DNA of 64,000 nucleotides from assembly GCF_015767675.1 (NCBI RefSeq), contig NZ_CP065217.1, positions 2,790,001 to 2,854,000 on the forward strand, read 5' to 3'. This document shows positions 8,839-18,291 of this stretch, one piece after another. Under the pieces are notes generated by a model. The model made no database searches. It was not told where the DNA came from and saw only the letters and a program-made list of their open reading frames with translations. The first letter of the stretch is position 1, and every line of letters starts with the position of its first letter. This DNA is from Vibrio navarrensis (GTDB taxonomy: Bacteria > Pseudomonadota > Gammaproteobacteria > Enterobacterales > Vibrionaceae). The position numbers and the translations under genes were made by a program.

Positions 8839-10428
8839 TTAGTGCTCACGTGTGGCACGGAACTCAACCTCAGGGAAGCGTTCTTTGGCTAAGTTCAAGT
8901 TGACCATGGTTGGCGCAATGTAGGTAAGATTGTCACCACCATCCAGCGCTAGGTTGGCTTGGTTCTTACGTTGGAACTCATCGAGTTTCTTCGCATCCGC
9001 ACATTCAACCCAACGAGCCGTAGCGACGTTTACGCCCTCGTAGATCGCTTCCACGTTGTATTCTGATTTCAAACGCGCCACCACCACATCAAACTGCAGC
9101 ACACCGACCGCGCCGACTATCAAATCGTTGTTTTGCCGCGGACGGAAAACTTGCACTGCGCCTTCTTCAGACAGCTGAACCAGCCCTTTGAGTAGTTGTT
9201 TTTGCTTTAGAGGATCGCGTAGACGAATACGACGGAACAGCTCTGGGGCAAAGTTGGGAATACCCGAGAACTTCAGTGTTTCACCTTGAGTAAAGGTGTC
9301 ACCGATTTGAATCGTGCCGTGGTTGTGCAAACCAATGATGTCACCAGCGTAGGCATCCTCAGCACGAGAACGGTCCCCCGCCATAAAGGTCACAGCATCC
9401 GAAATATTGACCTGTTTACCAAGGCGAACGTGGTTCATTTTCATTCCTTGGTTATAAGTGCCTGAAACGATGCGCATGAAAGCGATGCGGTCACGGTGTT
9501 TCGGATCCATATTGGCTTGGATCTTAAACACGAACCCCGTGAATTTGTCTTCGGTCGCTTCAACCTGACGCTCATTGGCCATACGCGGCAGTGGCGCAGG
9601 CGCCCATTGCGTCAGGCCATCCAGCATGTGGTCAACACCAAAGTTACCTAAAGCGGTACCAAAAAACACAGGCGTCAATTCGCCTTTGAGGAACATCTCC
9701 AGATCAAACTCGTGCGAAGCGCCCAGCACCAATTCGAGCTCTTCACGCAGTTGCTCAGCCAGATCAGCGCCAATCTCATTATCCAGCTCTGGATTATCTA
9801 GCCCTTTGATAATGCGCTCTTCTTGAATCGTGTGACCATGTCCAGTGGCGTACAAAATCGTTTCATCGCGGTGAATGTGGTAGACACCTTTGAACTCTTT
9901 ACCGCAACCGATTGGCCAAGAGATAGGCGCACACGCGATACTGAGTTCGCTTTCGACTTCATCCAGCAGCTCCATCGGGTCGCGAATATCACGGTCCAAT
10001 TTGTTCATGAAGGTCACGATCGGTGTATCACGTAGGCGAGTGACTTCCATCAGCTTACGCGTTCGATCTTCAACACCTTTGGCGGCATCGATCACCATCA
10101 AGCACGAGTCTACGGCGGTCAACGTACGGTAGGTATCTTCAGAGAAGTCCTCGTGTCCTGGGGTATCAAGCAGGTTGACCAAGCAGTCATTGTAAGGAAA
10201 CTGCATCACAGAGGTGGTCACCGAGATACCACGCTCTTTCTCCATTTCCATCCAGTCGGATTTGGCATGCTGGCTTGAACCGCGACCTTTCACGGTACCT
10301 GCCGTCTGGATAGCACGTCCGAATAACAGGACTTTTTCTGTGATGGTGGTTTTACCCGCATCCGGGTGCGAGATAATAGCGAACGTTCTGCGCTTGGCAA
10401 CTTCGCTCAAAAATGGAGCATTTGACAT
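8839..10428 (-). CDS. prfC: Peptide chain release factor 3 (RF3)
   Basis: This cytoplasmic translational GTPase recycles RF1/RF2 from the ribosome after peptide release. It is 529 residues, the normal RF3 length. The G1 motif HPDAGKTT is at about residues 20-27, DTPGHEDFS (G3) near 86, NKLDRD (G4) near 140, followed by the EF-G-like domain II and the RF3 C-terminal domain. The start [23 protein letters not shown] is typical. It is divergent from the GGDEF-EAL gene at 10767. Confidence 0.97.
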   Translation of the reverse strand: MSNAPFLSEVAKRRTFAIISHPDAGKTTITEKVLLFGRAIQTAGTVKGRGSSQHAKSDWMEMEKERGISVTTSVMQFPYNDCLVNLLDTPGHEDFSEDTYRTLTAVDSCLMVIDAAKGVEDRTRKLMEVTRLRDTPIVTFMNKLDRDIRDPMELLDEVESELSIACAPISWPIGCGKEFKGVYHIHRDETILYATGHGHTIQEERIIKGLDNPELDNEIGADLAEQLREELELVLGASHEFDLEMFLKGELTPVFFGTALGNFGVDHMLDGLTQWAPAPLPRMANERQVEATEDKFTGFVFKIQANMDPKHRDRIAFMRIVSGTYNQGMKMNHVRLGKQVNISDAVTFMAGDRSRAEDAYAGDIIGLHNHGTIQIGDTFTQGETLKFSGIPNFAPELFRRIRLRDPLKQKQLLKGLVQLSEEGAVQVFRPRQNNDLIVGAVGVLQFDVVVARLKSEYNVEAIYEGVNVATARWVECADAKKLDEFQRKNQANLALDGGDNLTYIAPTMVNLNLAKERFPEVEFRATREH

Positions 10429-10766
10429 GAAACTGGTCTTCTTGTGTGTTCTGGACGGGGAAACGGGCGGCTATCGCTTTTGCTCAATAACCCTTGCAGA
10501 TAGGAATCTGCGACGCCCCTTCCTAAGGTAGATTCAATTTTGCGCGGTATTCTCGCTTATTATTCGCCAATCGGCAACTCTGGACAGCAAAGAGCCATGT
10601 GCTCAACAGATAATCGACGGCCTGCGAGCAGGCAAAATCCCATCACAATGGCACAACTTTTCACATCTATGTGTAGCAACACAAACCATTTTATCTCGTT
10701 CAAGTATTTTGGGTTACTTGGCTATATGTTCTATAACTATAGGAGTAAGAAGGATTGGTTGACGGT
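10429..10766. other. Divergent intergenic region prfC / GGDEF-EAL gene
   Basis: This 338-bp stretch must hold both promoters. I see no gene in it. A small perfect hairpin GCCTGC-GA-GCAGGC lies at 10620-10633. Shine-Dalgarno-like AGGAG and AAGGA are at 10741-10754, before the plus-strand gene. Confidence 0.5.
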
Positions 10767-12815
10767 ATGCTAAAAAATAAAAAAGTACATTCTTTAGCTT
10801 TTAAGCAGGCAAGAACCGTGTTTCTGGTTTCGGTTGTGCTCGGCCTGTGTTTTAGCTTGTACCATATCCTGATTGATCTCCATCAGGAGCAACGGCGCAT
10901 CGAAGAACACTATCAGTTTAAGTTGATGCAAAATTACTCCAACGCCAGCCAAGCGGCATACCACTTAAACCACTTGCTCGCGGAGCAAGTCGCCTCCAGT
11001 TTGATGATGGATAACGCCGTCTACAGTGTCGCAATTGTCGACGATTTCGGTGATGTTCTCACGCAAAAAAACAGGCCGATTGAAGCTCAAGATATGATCA
11101 CGCAACTGCTCTCCACCATCTTGACGCCAGCCTCACCGTTTTACAAAACGGAGCTCCACCAGCCCAACTCAAACGTAGTGGTTGGCACGCTCAGCTTTTC
11201 CGTCAATGGCTCCAGCATTGCCGAAGCGTTTATCAACAAATCGAGCCGCATCCTGTTATTTGATTTGTTTCGCAATATTCTATTGACCACCATTTTGTTG
11301 GCTTTTTTCTATATGAAGCTCTCCAAACCGATTATTACTTTAAACAATTGGGTGAACTCGCTGCAAAACCGCAAGACAGCCATCGAACTTCCTCCTCGCA
11401 ACAGTAATGACGAGCTAGGCCGTTTGGCGCTCTCTTTTCACAATTTATGGCAAGCGCGCGCGGCGGCGGAAAGCCAGTTAAACCAACTGGCGTACTACGA
11501 CACCTTAACTGGCCTCGCCAACCGTAGTCTGCTGTTGAAAACGCTCAATGATAGCCTGAATGAAGCGCTGCGAAACAACAGTAGTGGGGTTTTGTTTTAC
11601 ATGGACTTGGATCGATTTAAAACCATCAACGATTCACTCGGCCACACCATCGGCGACAATTTAATGCGGGCCATCGCCAAACGGTTGGAGGGTTGGTTGC
11701 ATGATGGAGAAACGGCAGCTCGTATCGGTGGCGATGAATTTGCCATTCTGATCCCCAACTTGTCGCTTGAGCATGCAGCAAACAAAGCACAGCAGCTACT
11801 CGCTTTAGTATCGAATCCGTATTCGATAGATGACCACCAACTTTACTGCACGGTGAGTATTGGTATTTCTAAATTCCCCAGTGAAGGAATCTCCAGCATT
11901 GACGTATTGCGCCAGGCTGATACAGCCTTGTATCGCGCAAAAGTCGCTGGACGCAACAAATACATGTTTTATGAGCCGGAAATGCACGCTCAAGTTGAGT
12001 CATTTCTGGAGATTGAAAAAGGTCTGCATGAAGCGCTGCATCGACAACAACTTGAACTCTATTACCAACCTCAAGTGAACGACAAGATGCAGATCATTGG
12101 CGTGGAAGCCTTGATTCGTTGGAATCACCCAGAGCGCGGATTGCTCCCTCCTGGTGTTTTCATGCCTATTGCAGAAGAAACCGGACAAATTCTGCAAATC
12201 GGTGACTGGATTATCGAACAAGCTTGTTACCAATACGCACAGTGGAAAAAATTGGGCGTTTTGCCGGACACCTTCCGTCGTTTAGCAATCAACATCAGCC
12301 CACTGCAGTTTTCTCAACAGTTTTTTGTCGAGCACATTACCCATGCCCTTAAACAAGCGGGGATTTCCGGCGAGCATATCGAGCTGGAAATTACGGAAAG
12401 TTTGTTGTTAGAAAACGTTGAAAGCGCGATGAACAAGATGGCACAGCTCAAAGAGCTTGATCTGAAAATTTCCATCGATGATTTCGGTACAGGCTACTCA
12501 TCCCTGCGCTACCTCAAACATCTGGCGGTGGATGTGCTGAAAATCGACCGCTCCTTTGTTACTCAATTGCATCTGGATCAAAGCGACCAAGCGATCGTCG
12601 ATACCATTATCATGACCGCGGATCGTCTCAACTTAGAAGTGATCGCCGAGGGTGTGGAAGAGCACGAAGAGATGGAAGCGTTAATGAAGCTTGGTTGTGA
12701 GCAGTTTCAGGGCTATCTCTTTGATAAGCCCCAACCAGTTGATATCATCACGCAAAGATTAAAAGAGAACAGCTACGGAGAGACTCGAGCCGCAGTGATG
12801 CTCAAAAGCAGTTGA
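10767..12815 (+). CDS. Membrane-bound GGDEF-EAL cyclic-di-GMP enzyme
   Basis: This 682-residue protein has a membrane helix near residues 15-35, a periplasmic domain of about 120 residues, a second helix near 160-178, a HAMP-like linker, a GGDEF domain (about 235-400) and an EAL domain (about 415-665). Both active-site motifs are intact: RIGGDEFAIL and GVEALIRW. The EAL domain also has ITES, DDFGTGYSSLRYL, KIDRSF and AEGVE, so it is probably a real phosphodiesterase. Net activity cannot be predicted. A TTG at 10755 with AGGAG nine bases upstream is an equally plausible start, adding four residues. It ends by overlapping the convergent rimI by 14 bp. Confidence 0.93.
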   Translation: MLKNKKVHSLAFKQARTVFLVSVVLGLCFSLYHILIDLHQEQRRIEEHYQFKLMQNYSNASQAAYHLNHLLAEQVASSLMMDNAVYSVAIVDDFGDVLTQKNRPIEAQDMITQLLSTILTPASPFYKTELHQPNSNVVVGTLSFSVNGSSIAEAFINKSSRILLFDLFRNILLTTILLAFFYMKLSKPIITLNNWVNSLQNRKTAIELPPRNSNDELGRLALSFHNLWQARAAAESQLNQLAYYDTLTGLANRSLLLKTLNDSLNEALRNNSSGVLFYMDLDRFKTINDSLGHTIGDNLMRAIAKRLEGWLHDGETAARIGGDEFAILIPNLSLEHAANKAQQLLALVSNPYSIDDHQLYCTVSIGISKFPSEGISSIDVLRQADTALYRAKVAGRNKYMFYEPEMHAQVESFLEIEKGLHEALHRQQLELYYQPQVNDKMQIIGVEALIRWNHPERGLLPPGVFMPIAEETGQILQIGDWIIEQACYQYAQWKKLGVLPDTFRRLAINISPLQFSQQFFVEHITHALKQAGISGEHIELEITESLLLENVESAMNKMAQLKELDLKISIDDFGTGYSSLRYLKHLAVDVLKIDRSFVTQLHLDQSDQAIVDTIIMTADRLNLEVIAEGVEEHEEMEALMKLGCEQFQGYLFDKPQPVDIITQRLKENSYGETRAAVMLKSS

Positions 12816-13254
12816 ACAGATAACTCATAATAATGGCATCTTCTTGACCGGTTTGGGTCGGGTAGTAATTGCGGCGACGATCCACCTCGTTAAAGCCAGC
12901 TTCTTGATACAAGTCCAATGCACGCTGGTTACTCTCACGCACCTCAAGCCAAGCGCTTTGTGCGTTTTGTTGCTCACCTAACTCAATAAAAGCGTCCAAC
13001 AGCTCACGTCCGTAACCTTTGCCTTGCTGCGTCGGACAGACGGCGATATTGAGTAAAGTCACCTCACCGACAATATTTTGCGCATAAAAATAGCCCACCA
13101 CTTTGCCATCAACCAGCATCACGTGATGCATTGCACCACGGCTAGAGAGATCGCGGATCAAGCTTTGCGCCCAAGGGTGAGTGTGAGCACGAGTTTCGAT
13201 CTGATAAACCGCGTCGAGGTGCTCGACGTTCATAGCGACTAAAGTACAACTCAT
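12802..13254 (-). CDS. rimI: Ribosomal protein S18-alanine N-acetyltransferase
   Basis: This GNAT enzyme acetylates the N-terminal alanine of S18. It is 150 residues against 148 in E. coli. The acetyl-CoA loop is seen as CPTQQGKGYGRELL (about residues 72-85). The RimI-typical ARTHPWAQ-like RAHTHPWAQ near the N-terminus and the ESNQRALDLYQEAGF C-terminal helix are also present. It follows holD by six bases, the same pair as in E. coli (holD-rimI), and overlaps the 3' end of the convergent c-di-GMP gene. Confidence 0.95.
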   Translation of the reverse strand: MSCTLVAMNVEHLDAVYQIETRAHTHPWAQSLIRDLSSRGAMHHVMLVDGKVVGYFYAQNIVGEVTLLNIAVCPTQQGKGYGRELLDAFIELGEQQNAQSAWLEVRESNQRALDLYQEAGFNEVDRRRNYYPTQTGQEDAIIMSYLFNCF

Positions 13255-13260
13255 TTCTAT

Positions 13261-13665
13261 TTACTCATAAGCACAAATTTGCTGCCAAAGTGCACGGCGA
13301 TGCTCGGTATTCCCATCGATTTCACTCAATGTAGGAGAATGCAGTACGTTCACCATGGCAGGTACTGGCTGAGCGACTGTGCCAGCAAACCAGATCCAAG
13401 TGAGAGGTTCTAGGTTTACCAGCGCAAGCTCTGCGGGAGAGACGTGTCTCGCTTGTGAAAGTTCAAGCTTGATGCTTTTCAGCACTCTTTCAAACAGCTG
13501 CGCGGTTTGATTTTTGGGGCACTGTTCTGCCACCAATAGCAAGCAACACTCAGCCGGTAGCTCGATTTGGGCAAATTGAAATCCGGCCAACCGTTCAGGA
13601 TGAGTGAGTTCCCAGGTGGCGATACCCATTTGCTGTAAGTAGAGTTTTTCGTTTTCTGACATCAT
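13261..13665 (-). CDS. holD: DNA polymerase III psi subunit
   Basis: This is the psi subunit of the clamp-loader complex, bridging chi to the gamma/tau subunits. It is 134 residues (E. coli 137) and begins MMSENEKLYLQQMGIATWEL, a typical psi N-terminus. The acidic N-terminal helix used to bind the loader and the HolD core (about residues 35-130) are recognisable. The second ATG at 13662 could equally be the start. It is upstream of rimI as in enterics; rsmC, its divergent neighbour in E. coli, is here 38 kb away at 51734. Confidence 0.93.
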   Translation of the reverse strand: MMSENEKLYLQQMGIATWELTHPERLAGFQFAQIELPAECCLLLVAEQCPKNQTAQLFERVLKSIKLELSQARHVSPAELALVNLEPLTWIWFAGTVAQPVPAMVNVLHSPTLSEIDGNTEHRRALWQQICAYE

Positions 13666-13755
13666 CTGACCATTTCCATCAACGGCACAATAGTATCAAA
13701 AATTTGTCGTCGAGTCAGAGCAAGTCTGAAACTGACTTTCTGCGAGCCTCGGAAC

Positions 13756-13786
13756 GCAAAACGGCCTGTACTGCAGGCCGTTTTGC
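13756..13786 (-). terminator. Terminator of the ubiT-acetyltransferase pair
   Basis: The stem AAAACGGCCTG / CAGGCCGTTTT with a five-base loop lies immediately after the acetyltransferase stop codon. The arms themselves supply A/T tracts, so it could act in both directions. Confidence 0.75.
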
Positions 13787-14290
13787 TTAAAACATGGAAA
13801 ACTCCACACTGTACTCAATGTTACCTTGGCGGCCCTGAAATTCATTGTCGGCTAACGCGAGAGATTGGAAAGCCCCTTCAGGTACCTCCCACTGACATGC
13901 AAAACCCAACTCATTCGCAGCAGTAAAACCGAAGCGGTGATAGTAGGCTGGATTTCCTAACACAAAGCAGGCCGGATAACCGAATTCCGCCAAGCAGGTC
14001 AGCCCTTCTCGCACCAACTCTGCCCCTATGCCCTGATTTTGGTACTGCGCTTTGACAGCGAGCGGCGCCAAGCCTTGCCATGAAAAGTCCTCGCCATTGA
14101 GCGTCACCGGAGAAAACATCGCATGGCCGATCACTTCCCCTTCTTCACTGCACGCCACCAGCGACAAAGTCAAACGCCCATTCTCACGCAGCGCCATCAC
14201 CAAATTCGCTTCTGCGTCGGTGGGAAACACCGTTTTGAGCAGTGCATCAATCGCCAGGAGATCCGCTGGCGCTTCAGTTCGAATAAGCAT
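13787..14290 (-). CDS. GNAT acetyltransferase, YhbS-like
   Basis: This 167-residue GNAT-fold acetyltransferase resembles E. coli YhbS. It has LAPLAVKAQYQNQGIGAELVREGL (split by the acetyl-CoA pyrophosphate loop QNQGIG, about residues 90-95) and a C-terminal CFVLGNPAYYHRFGF segment typical of the YhbS group. The start overlaps the 3' end of ubiT by 17 bp, so the two are co-translated. In E. coli yhbS likewise follows yhbT (ubiT). Its substrate is unknown; linkage to ubiquinone genes is contextual only. Confidence 0.9.
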   Translation of the reverse strand: MLIRTEAPADLLAIDALLKTVFPTDAEANLVMALRENGRLTLSLVACSEEGEVIGHAMFSPVTLNGEDFSWQGLAPLAVKAQYQNQGIGAELVREGLTCLAEFGYPACFVLGNPAYYHRFGFTAANELGFACQWEVPEGAFQSLALADNEFQGRQGNIEYSVEFSMF

Positions 14291-14807
14291 TTACAACCCC
14301 ATTGTCTATTTGGGCTGATTGTACTCCCTTATGAACAAACTCGGCCAGTTGATTTAACAACTGTTGTAGCGCTTTCGGTAACTGTTCTAAGTCAACGCTA
14401 TCCATCAGATTCTTCACTTCCAAACCCAGTTCCGTGTCGCCTTCAATTGACAAACGGCGTTGGAAAAAGAGGGTGTCTGGATCTTCTTTACGTCCAGCGA
14501 TCAGTACTAGATCATTGAGATTACCAGCGAAGCTCACCGACGCTTCCACCTCATTCTTGGCCACCACCAGTTGTTCATTCTGATAGCTGATGTACCAATA
14601 CAGTTGCAGGTCTTTTATCTCTACTTTTAGCCACTTATCTTGTAGAAATTCAAAATCACCATCATCGAGCGCTTCTTTAAAAACCAGTTTCAGCCCTTCA
14701 AGCAAGGCTTTTTTCTGTACAGCTTGCGGCAATAACTGGACTGGAGATCGCAAAATTGATGCGGCGTTTTGAACTAGTTGACTGCGAATCTTGTTTATCA
14801 CGCTCAT
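14274..14807 (-). CDS. ubiT: O2-independent ubiquinone biosynthesis lipid carrier UbiT
   Basis: This 177-residue SCP2-domain protein is related to UbiJ and E. coli UbiT (YhbT). In the known pathway UbiT binds isoprenoid quinone precursors and is required, with UbiU and UbiV, for ubiquinone synthesis without oxygen. The SCP2 fold spans about residues 40-150. The family start MSVINKIRSQLVQNAASIL is intact. It is divergent from the PAS-GGDEF-EAL gene, with ubiU-ubiV beyond it. Confidence 0.92.
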   Translation of the reverse strand: MSVINKIRSQLVQNAASILRSPVQLLPQAVQKKALLEGLKLVFKEALDDGDFEFLQDKWLKVEIKDLQLYWYISYQNEQLVVAKNEVEASVSFAGNLNDLVLIAGRKEDPDTLFFQRRLSIEGDTELGLEVKNLMDSVDLEQLPKALQQLLNQLAEFVHKGVQSAQIDNGVVNAYSN

Positions 14808-15079
14808 TTTCCGTTACTTTGTCAAAAGAGCATCTATCTTAGTGGATAGCATGAGAGGAATACCTGTTGTGCATCAAAAAAGACTTTTATACCGATTGCA
14901 TAACACACTGAGTAAATAGATGACAATGTCCGACGTTTTTTTGACCTTTGATAATTTATTGTCACTATTGTATTGATAAACCCTTTAATAAGCATACTTT
15001 CACAGTTATAGTTAGATGGCTCTGCGTTTTTCATTACATGGACGAATAATCACGCTCCCTGGAGCTCGGTAGTACTTTA

Positions 15080-17119
15080 ATGCCATCCAAGCAATTACAT
15101 CATTGGTTTAAGACACTTACAGCCAACAGCCCATTCTTCTTTGCTATCCTCGATCGTCAGCATGGCTACTGCATGGTGAATGAGCGCTACTGCGATATCT
15201 CTGGACTCTCTGAGCAAGAGTTGATCAGTATGAATGATGCAAAAATTCTCGGCGAAAATTTCTACCAAAAACTACGTCCCTACTATCAACGTGCGTTTGA
15301 CGGTGAATATATAGAAGCGGAAGTGACTCTGGATGAAACCGATCTGGAAACCAGTTTGCATTTCAGCCTATCGCCACTGCGCGACGAAAATGGCATTAAG
15401 CACATCGTTTTCCATTCCATCGACACCTCAGAAAAACAGATTTTAATCAAATCGCTTGAAGAATCAGAAAGTAAGTTCTCACAGTTAACGCAACTGCTAC
15501 CAGACGGTTTGTTGCTGGTTGAGGATGATTCGGTTTTATTTGCCAATCCTGCTGCCGCTCGGCTGCTGGGTTTTAACTCCCCTCATGACTTGCTCGGGGA
15601 AGAGTTGAGCCGCTTGTTCATGGATGAAAAGACCAAAATGGTCTTTCGCCACAAGCTTTCGACTTTGCTTTCCAGCAAAGCGTTTGTCTGTATGACCAGT
15701 GCACGTTGCGGTTTCGAGCGCCGCGTTCAGTTGCATGCCGACAACACCACGGTATTGGGCAACCAGTCACAACTCATTTTGATCCAAGATGCGGATGAAA
15801 CGCCCAAACAGCTCTCTAATCAAGGCGATGACGATATTCATATCGACTCTCTGACTAAGCTGTATAACCGCTTTGGCTTTACCAAACGACTCGAACAGTT
15901 AATAAAAAACCAAACCCCGTTGCTGCTTTTGTATTTGGACATTGATAACTTCAAAAACATCAACGACTCGCTAGGCCACCATATTGGCGATCGCGTGATT
16001 CTGGAAGTCTCTGCGCGGTTAAAACGCCTTTTACCGCAGCATGCCGTGATTGGCCATTTAGGCGGAGATGAGTTTGGTGTCATTTTACCCGAACCTGAAA
16101 ACAACCGCATGGCAGAGCTGTTGTCAGATAGAATCATCGCATTGATCAATCAACCCTTTGATCTGCACCATTTCAGTAAACGCCTCGCCTGCTCGATTGG
16201 TAGTGTGCGTTACCCAGAAGACGGGCAAGACGCTCGTGTCTTGCTGCAAAATGCCGATACCGCGATGTACGAAGCCAAAGATCGCGGCCGCAATCGTCTG
16301 ATTAAGTTTAATGATCAGATGAACAAAGAAGCGCGGATGCGCTTATGGCTGGAGATAGAGCTACAAAAAGCGCTGCAACAGAACGGTTTGGAAGTGTGGT
16401 ATCAACCAAAGGTTAACGCGCGTGACTTCAGCATTAATGGCGCCGAAGCGTTAGTACGCTGGAAACATCCTGTCGAAGGCTACATCAGCCCAGCCGCGTT
16501 CATCCCGGTCGCTGAAAAAGCGGGCCTCATTGAGCACTTAGGCCGCGTGGTGATGCGTGAAGTGTTTAACACGGTTAAACGCTGGAAGCTGCAAGGTATT
16601 TTACCCGGTCGTGTGGCAATCAACCTCTCTCCCGAGCAGTTCGGTAATCCCCAATTGATTGATTTTATGGAAAAGCTGCTCAGAACCACAGAGCTCGATC
16701 CTAGCTGCATCACCTTTGAACTGACCGAAAGCGCGGTAATGAGCGACAGCGAGCATACGCTGCAAATGCTCAACTCCATCAAGAAATTAGGCTTTTCATT
16801 ATCGATAGATGATTTTGGCACTGGCTATTCATCACTGGCCTACCTCGCTCGCTTTCCGATTGATGAGCTGAAAATTGACCGAGCCTTTATCAACGACATT
16901 GACGTGTTACCCAAACAAGTTACGGTGATCGAAAACATCATCAATCTCGGCAAATCACTGGATCTCACTGTGGTGGCAGAAGGGGTGGAAACCCATCAAC
17001 AAGCCGCTTTGCTCTCCAATTTACGTTGTCACTCTATCCAAGGCTTTCACTTCTATCGCCCTCAGCCTAAGCATGAAATCGAAGAGCTGTTCGCGCAAAA
17101 CCGTCGCCACAAAAACTAA
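15080..17119 (+). CDS. PAS-PAS-GGDEF-EAL cyclic-di-GMP protein
   Basis: This 679-residue soluble protein has two PAS-like sensor domains (about residues 8-120 and 130-230), a GGDEF domain (about 250-415) and an EAL domain (about 425-675). Motifs LGGDEFGVIL and GAEALVRW are intact. The EAL set FELTES, DDFGTGYSSLAYL, KIDRAF and AEGVET is complete, so both cyclase and phosphodiesterase activities are possible. It lies between ubiT and ubiU, an insertion relative to the compact E. coli order. PAS domains often bind haem, flavin or small ligands, so oxygen or redox sensing would fit the neighbours, but no ligand residues can be assigned here. Confidence 0.93.
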   Translation: MPSKQLHHWFKTLTANSPFFFAILDRQHGYCMVNERYCDISGLSEQELISMNDAKILGENFYQKLRPYYQRAFDGEYIEAEVTLDETDLETSLHFSLSPLRDENGIKHIVFHSIDTSEKQILIKSLEESESKFSQLTQLLPDGLLLVEDDSVLFANPAAARLLGFNSPHDLLGEELSRLFMDEKTKMVFRHKLSTLLSSKAFVCMTSARCGFERRVQLHADNTTVLGNQSQLILIQDADETPKQLSNQGDDDIHIDSLTKLYNRFGFTKRLEQLIKNQTPLLLLYLDIDNFKNINDSLGHHIGDRVILEVSARLKRLLPQHAVIGHLGGDEFGVILPEPENNRMAELLSDRIIALINQPFDLHHFSKRLACSIGSVRYPEDGQDARVLLQNADTAMYEAKDRGRNRLIKFNDQMNKEARMRLWLEIELQKALQQNGLEVWYQPKVNARDFSINGAEALVRWKHPVEGYISPAAFIPVAEKAGLIEHLGRVVMREVFNTVKRWKLQGILPGRVAINLSPEQFGNPQLIDFMEKLLRTTELDPSCITFELTESAVMSDSEHTLQMLNSIKKLGFSLSIDDFGTGYSSLAYLARFPIDELKIDRAFINDIDVLPKQVTVIENIINLGKSLDLTVVAEGVETHQQAALLSNLRCHSIQGFHFYRPQPKHEIEELFAQNRRHKN

Positions 17120-17189
17120 TCAATGTTGGCTATTACCCCTTTATCGCCACTACCCATAATGGGTAAATATCGGATTTATTGCGACAAAC

Positions 17190-17203
17190 CTAATTTACAT
17201 CAA
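17190..17203 (+). promoter_or_regulatory. FNR-like box and promoter of ubiU-ubiV
   Basis: CTAATTTACATCAA matches FNR consensus TTGAT-N4-ATCAA at 8 of 10 positions. A -10-like TAAAAT at 17226-17231 would place transcription start near 17238, putting the box centre at about -41.5, the class II activator position. In E. coli ubiUV are FNR-dependent. The inferred start also argues for the ubiU ATG at 17266 rather than 17230. Confidence 0.55.
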
Positions 17204-17265
17204 ATCGACTATTCATAATCCTTCATAAAATGCTGCCACCTTTTCGTCTCGATTTTAGACAGCAT

Positions 17266-18279
17266 ATGGAACTCCTTTGCCCGGCAGGTAACCTCCCTGC
17301 GCTAAAAACCGCCATCGATTGCGGTGCCGATGCGGTGTACATCGGTTTTAAAGATGATACCAACGCCCGCCATTTTGCTGGCCTCAACTTTACTGGCAAA
17401 AAACTGGATAAAGCGGTTGAGTACGTTCACGACCGACAAAAAAAAATCCACATAGCATTAAACACCTTTGCCCATCCGGATGGTTTTCATCGCTGGACTG
17501 ACGCCGTGGACAGGGCCGCTGAGATCGGCGTGGATGCTTTGATTGTTGCAGACATCGCCATTTTGCAATACGCCGCCGAGAAGTACCCTGAATTAGAGCT
17601 GCATCTTTCAGTACAAGCTTCCGCCACCAATGTTGCGGCTATCGAGTTCTACAAGCAGAATTTCAACGTCAAACGTGTCGTGCTACCACGTGTTCTTTCC
17701 ATCCATCAAGTGAAACAGCTCTCCAGAAACACCCCAAAAGATGTTGAACTGGAAGTGTTTGCTTTCGGTAGCTTGTGCATCATGTCGGAAGGTCGCTGCT
17801 ATCTCTCTTCCTACCTGACTGGCGAGTCACCGAACACCGTCGGAGCCTGTTCGCCCGCTAAATATGTTCGCTGGCAAGAGACCGACTCGGGTCTGGAGTC
17901 GAGATTGAACAACATTTTGATCGACCGATACGCACACGGAGAAAACGCAGGTTACCCGACGCTGTGTAAAGGTCGCTTTGAGGTTGATATTGAGGGCGAA
18001 CGCAAACGCTATCACGCACTGGAAGAGCCCACCAGCCTCAATACCCTTTCACTCTTGCCGGAACTGTTTGCCGCCAATGTAGCCTCGGTGAAGATCGAAG
18101 GGCGACAACGTAGCCCCGCTTACGTCGAGCAAGTGACTCGTACCTGGCGCGCGGCCATCGATCACTACCAAGCCAACCCACACGCTTATCAAGTGCAAGA
18201 GGCGTGGAATGCCGCACTGGCCAATGTCTCAGAAGGCCGACAAACCACGCTCGGCGCCTACCATCGCCAGTGGCAGTAA
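17266..18279 (+). CDS. ubiU: Ubiquinone biosynthesis protein UbiU (U32 family)
   Basis: UbiU forms a complex with UbiV that supports oxygen-independent hydroxylation of ubiquinone precursors and carries a 4Fe-4S cluster. This 337-residue protein begins MELLCPAGNLPALK exactly like the E. coli protein. The four cluster cysteines are in place: C171 and C178 (SLCIMSEGRC), C195 (GACSP) and C234 (TLCKG). The peptidase U32 signature lies around residues 165-200. An in-frame ATG at 17230 is rejected on homology and promoter position. The ubiV gene starts 12 bp downstream. Confidence 0.95.
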   Translation: MELLCPAGNLPALKTAIDCGADAVYIGFKDDTNARHFAGLNFTGKKLDKAVEYVHDRQKKIHIALNTFAHPDGFHRWTDAVDRAAEIGVDALIVADIAILQYAAEKYPELELHLSVQASATNVAAIEFYKQNFNVKRVVLPRVLSIHQVKQLSRNTPKDVELEVFAFGSLCIMSEGRCYLSSYLTGESPNTVGACSPAKYVRWQETDSGLESRLNNILIDRYAHGENAGYPTLCKGRFEVDIEGERKRYHALEEPTSLNTLSLLPELFAANVASVKIEGRQRSPAYVEQVTRTWRAAIDHYQANPHAYQVQEAWNAALANVSEGRQTTLGAYHRQWQ

Positions 18280-18291
18280 CGAGGAATTAGC

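Noticed and set aside
14834..15034. 66-codon minus-strand frame between ubiT and the PAS-GGDEF-EAL gene
   Set aside because: It has low complexity and no ribosome site, and it sits in a divergent promoter region.
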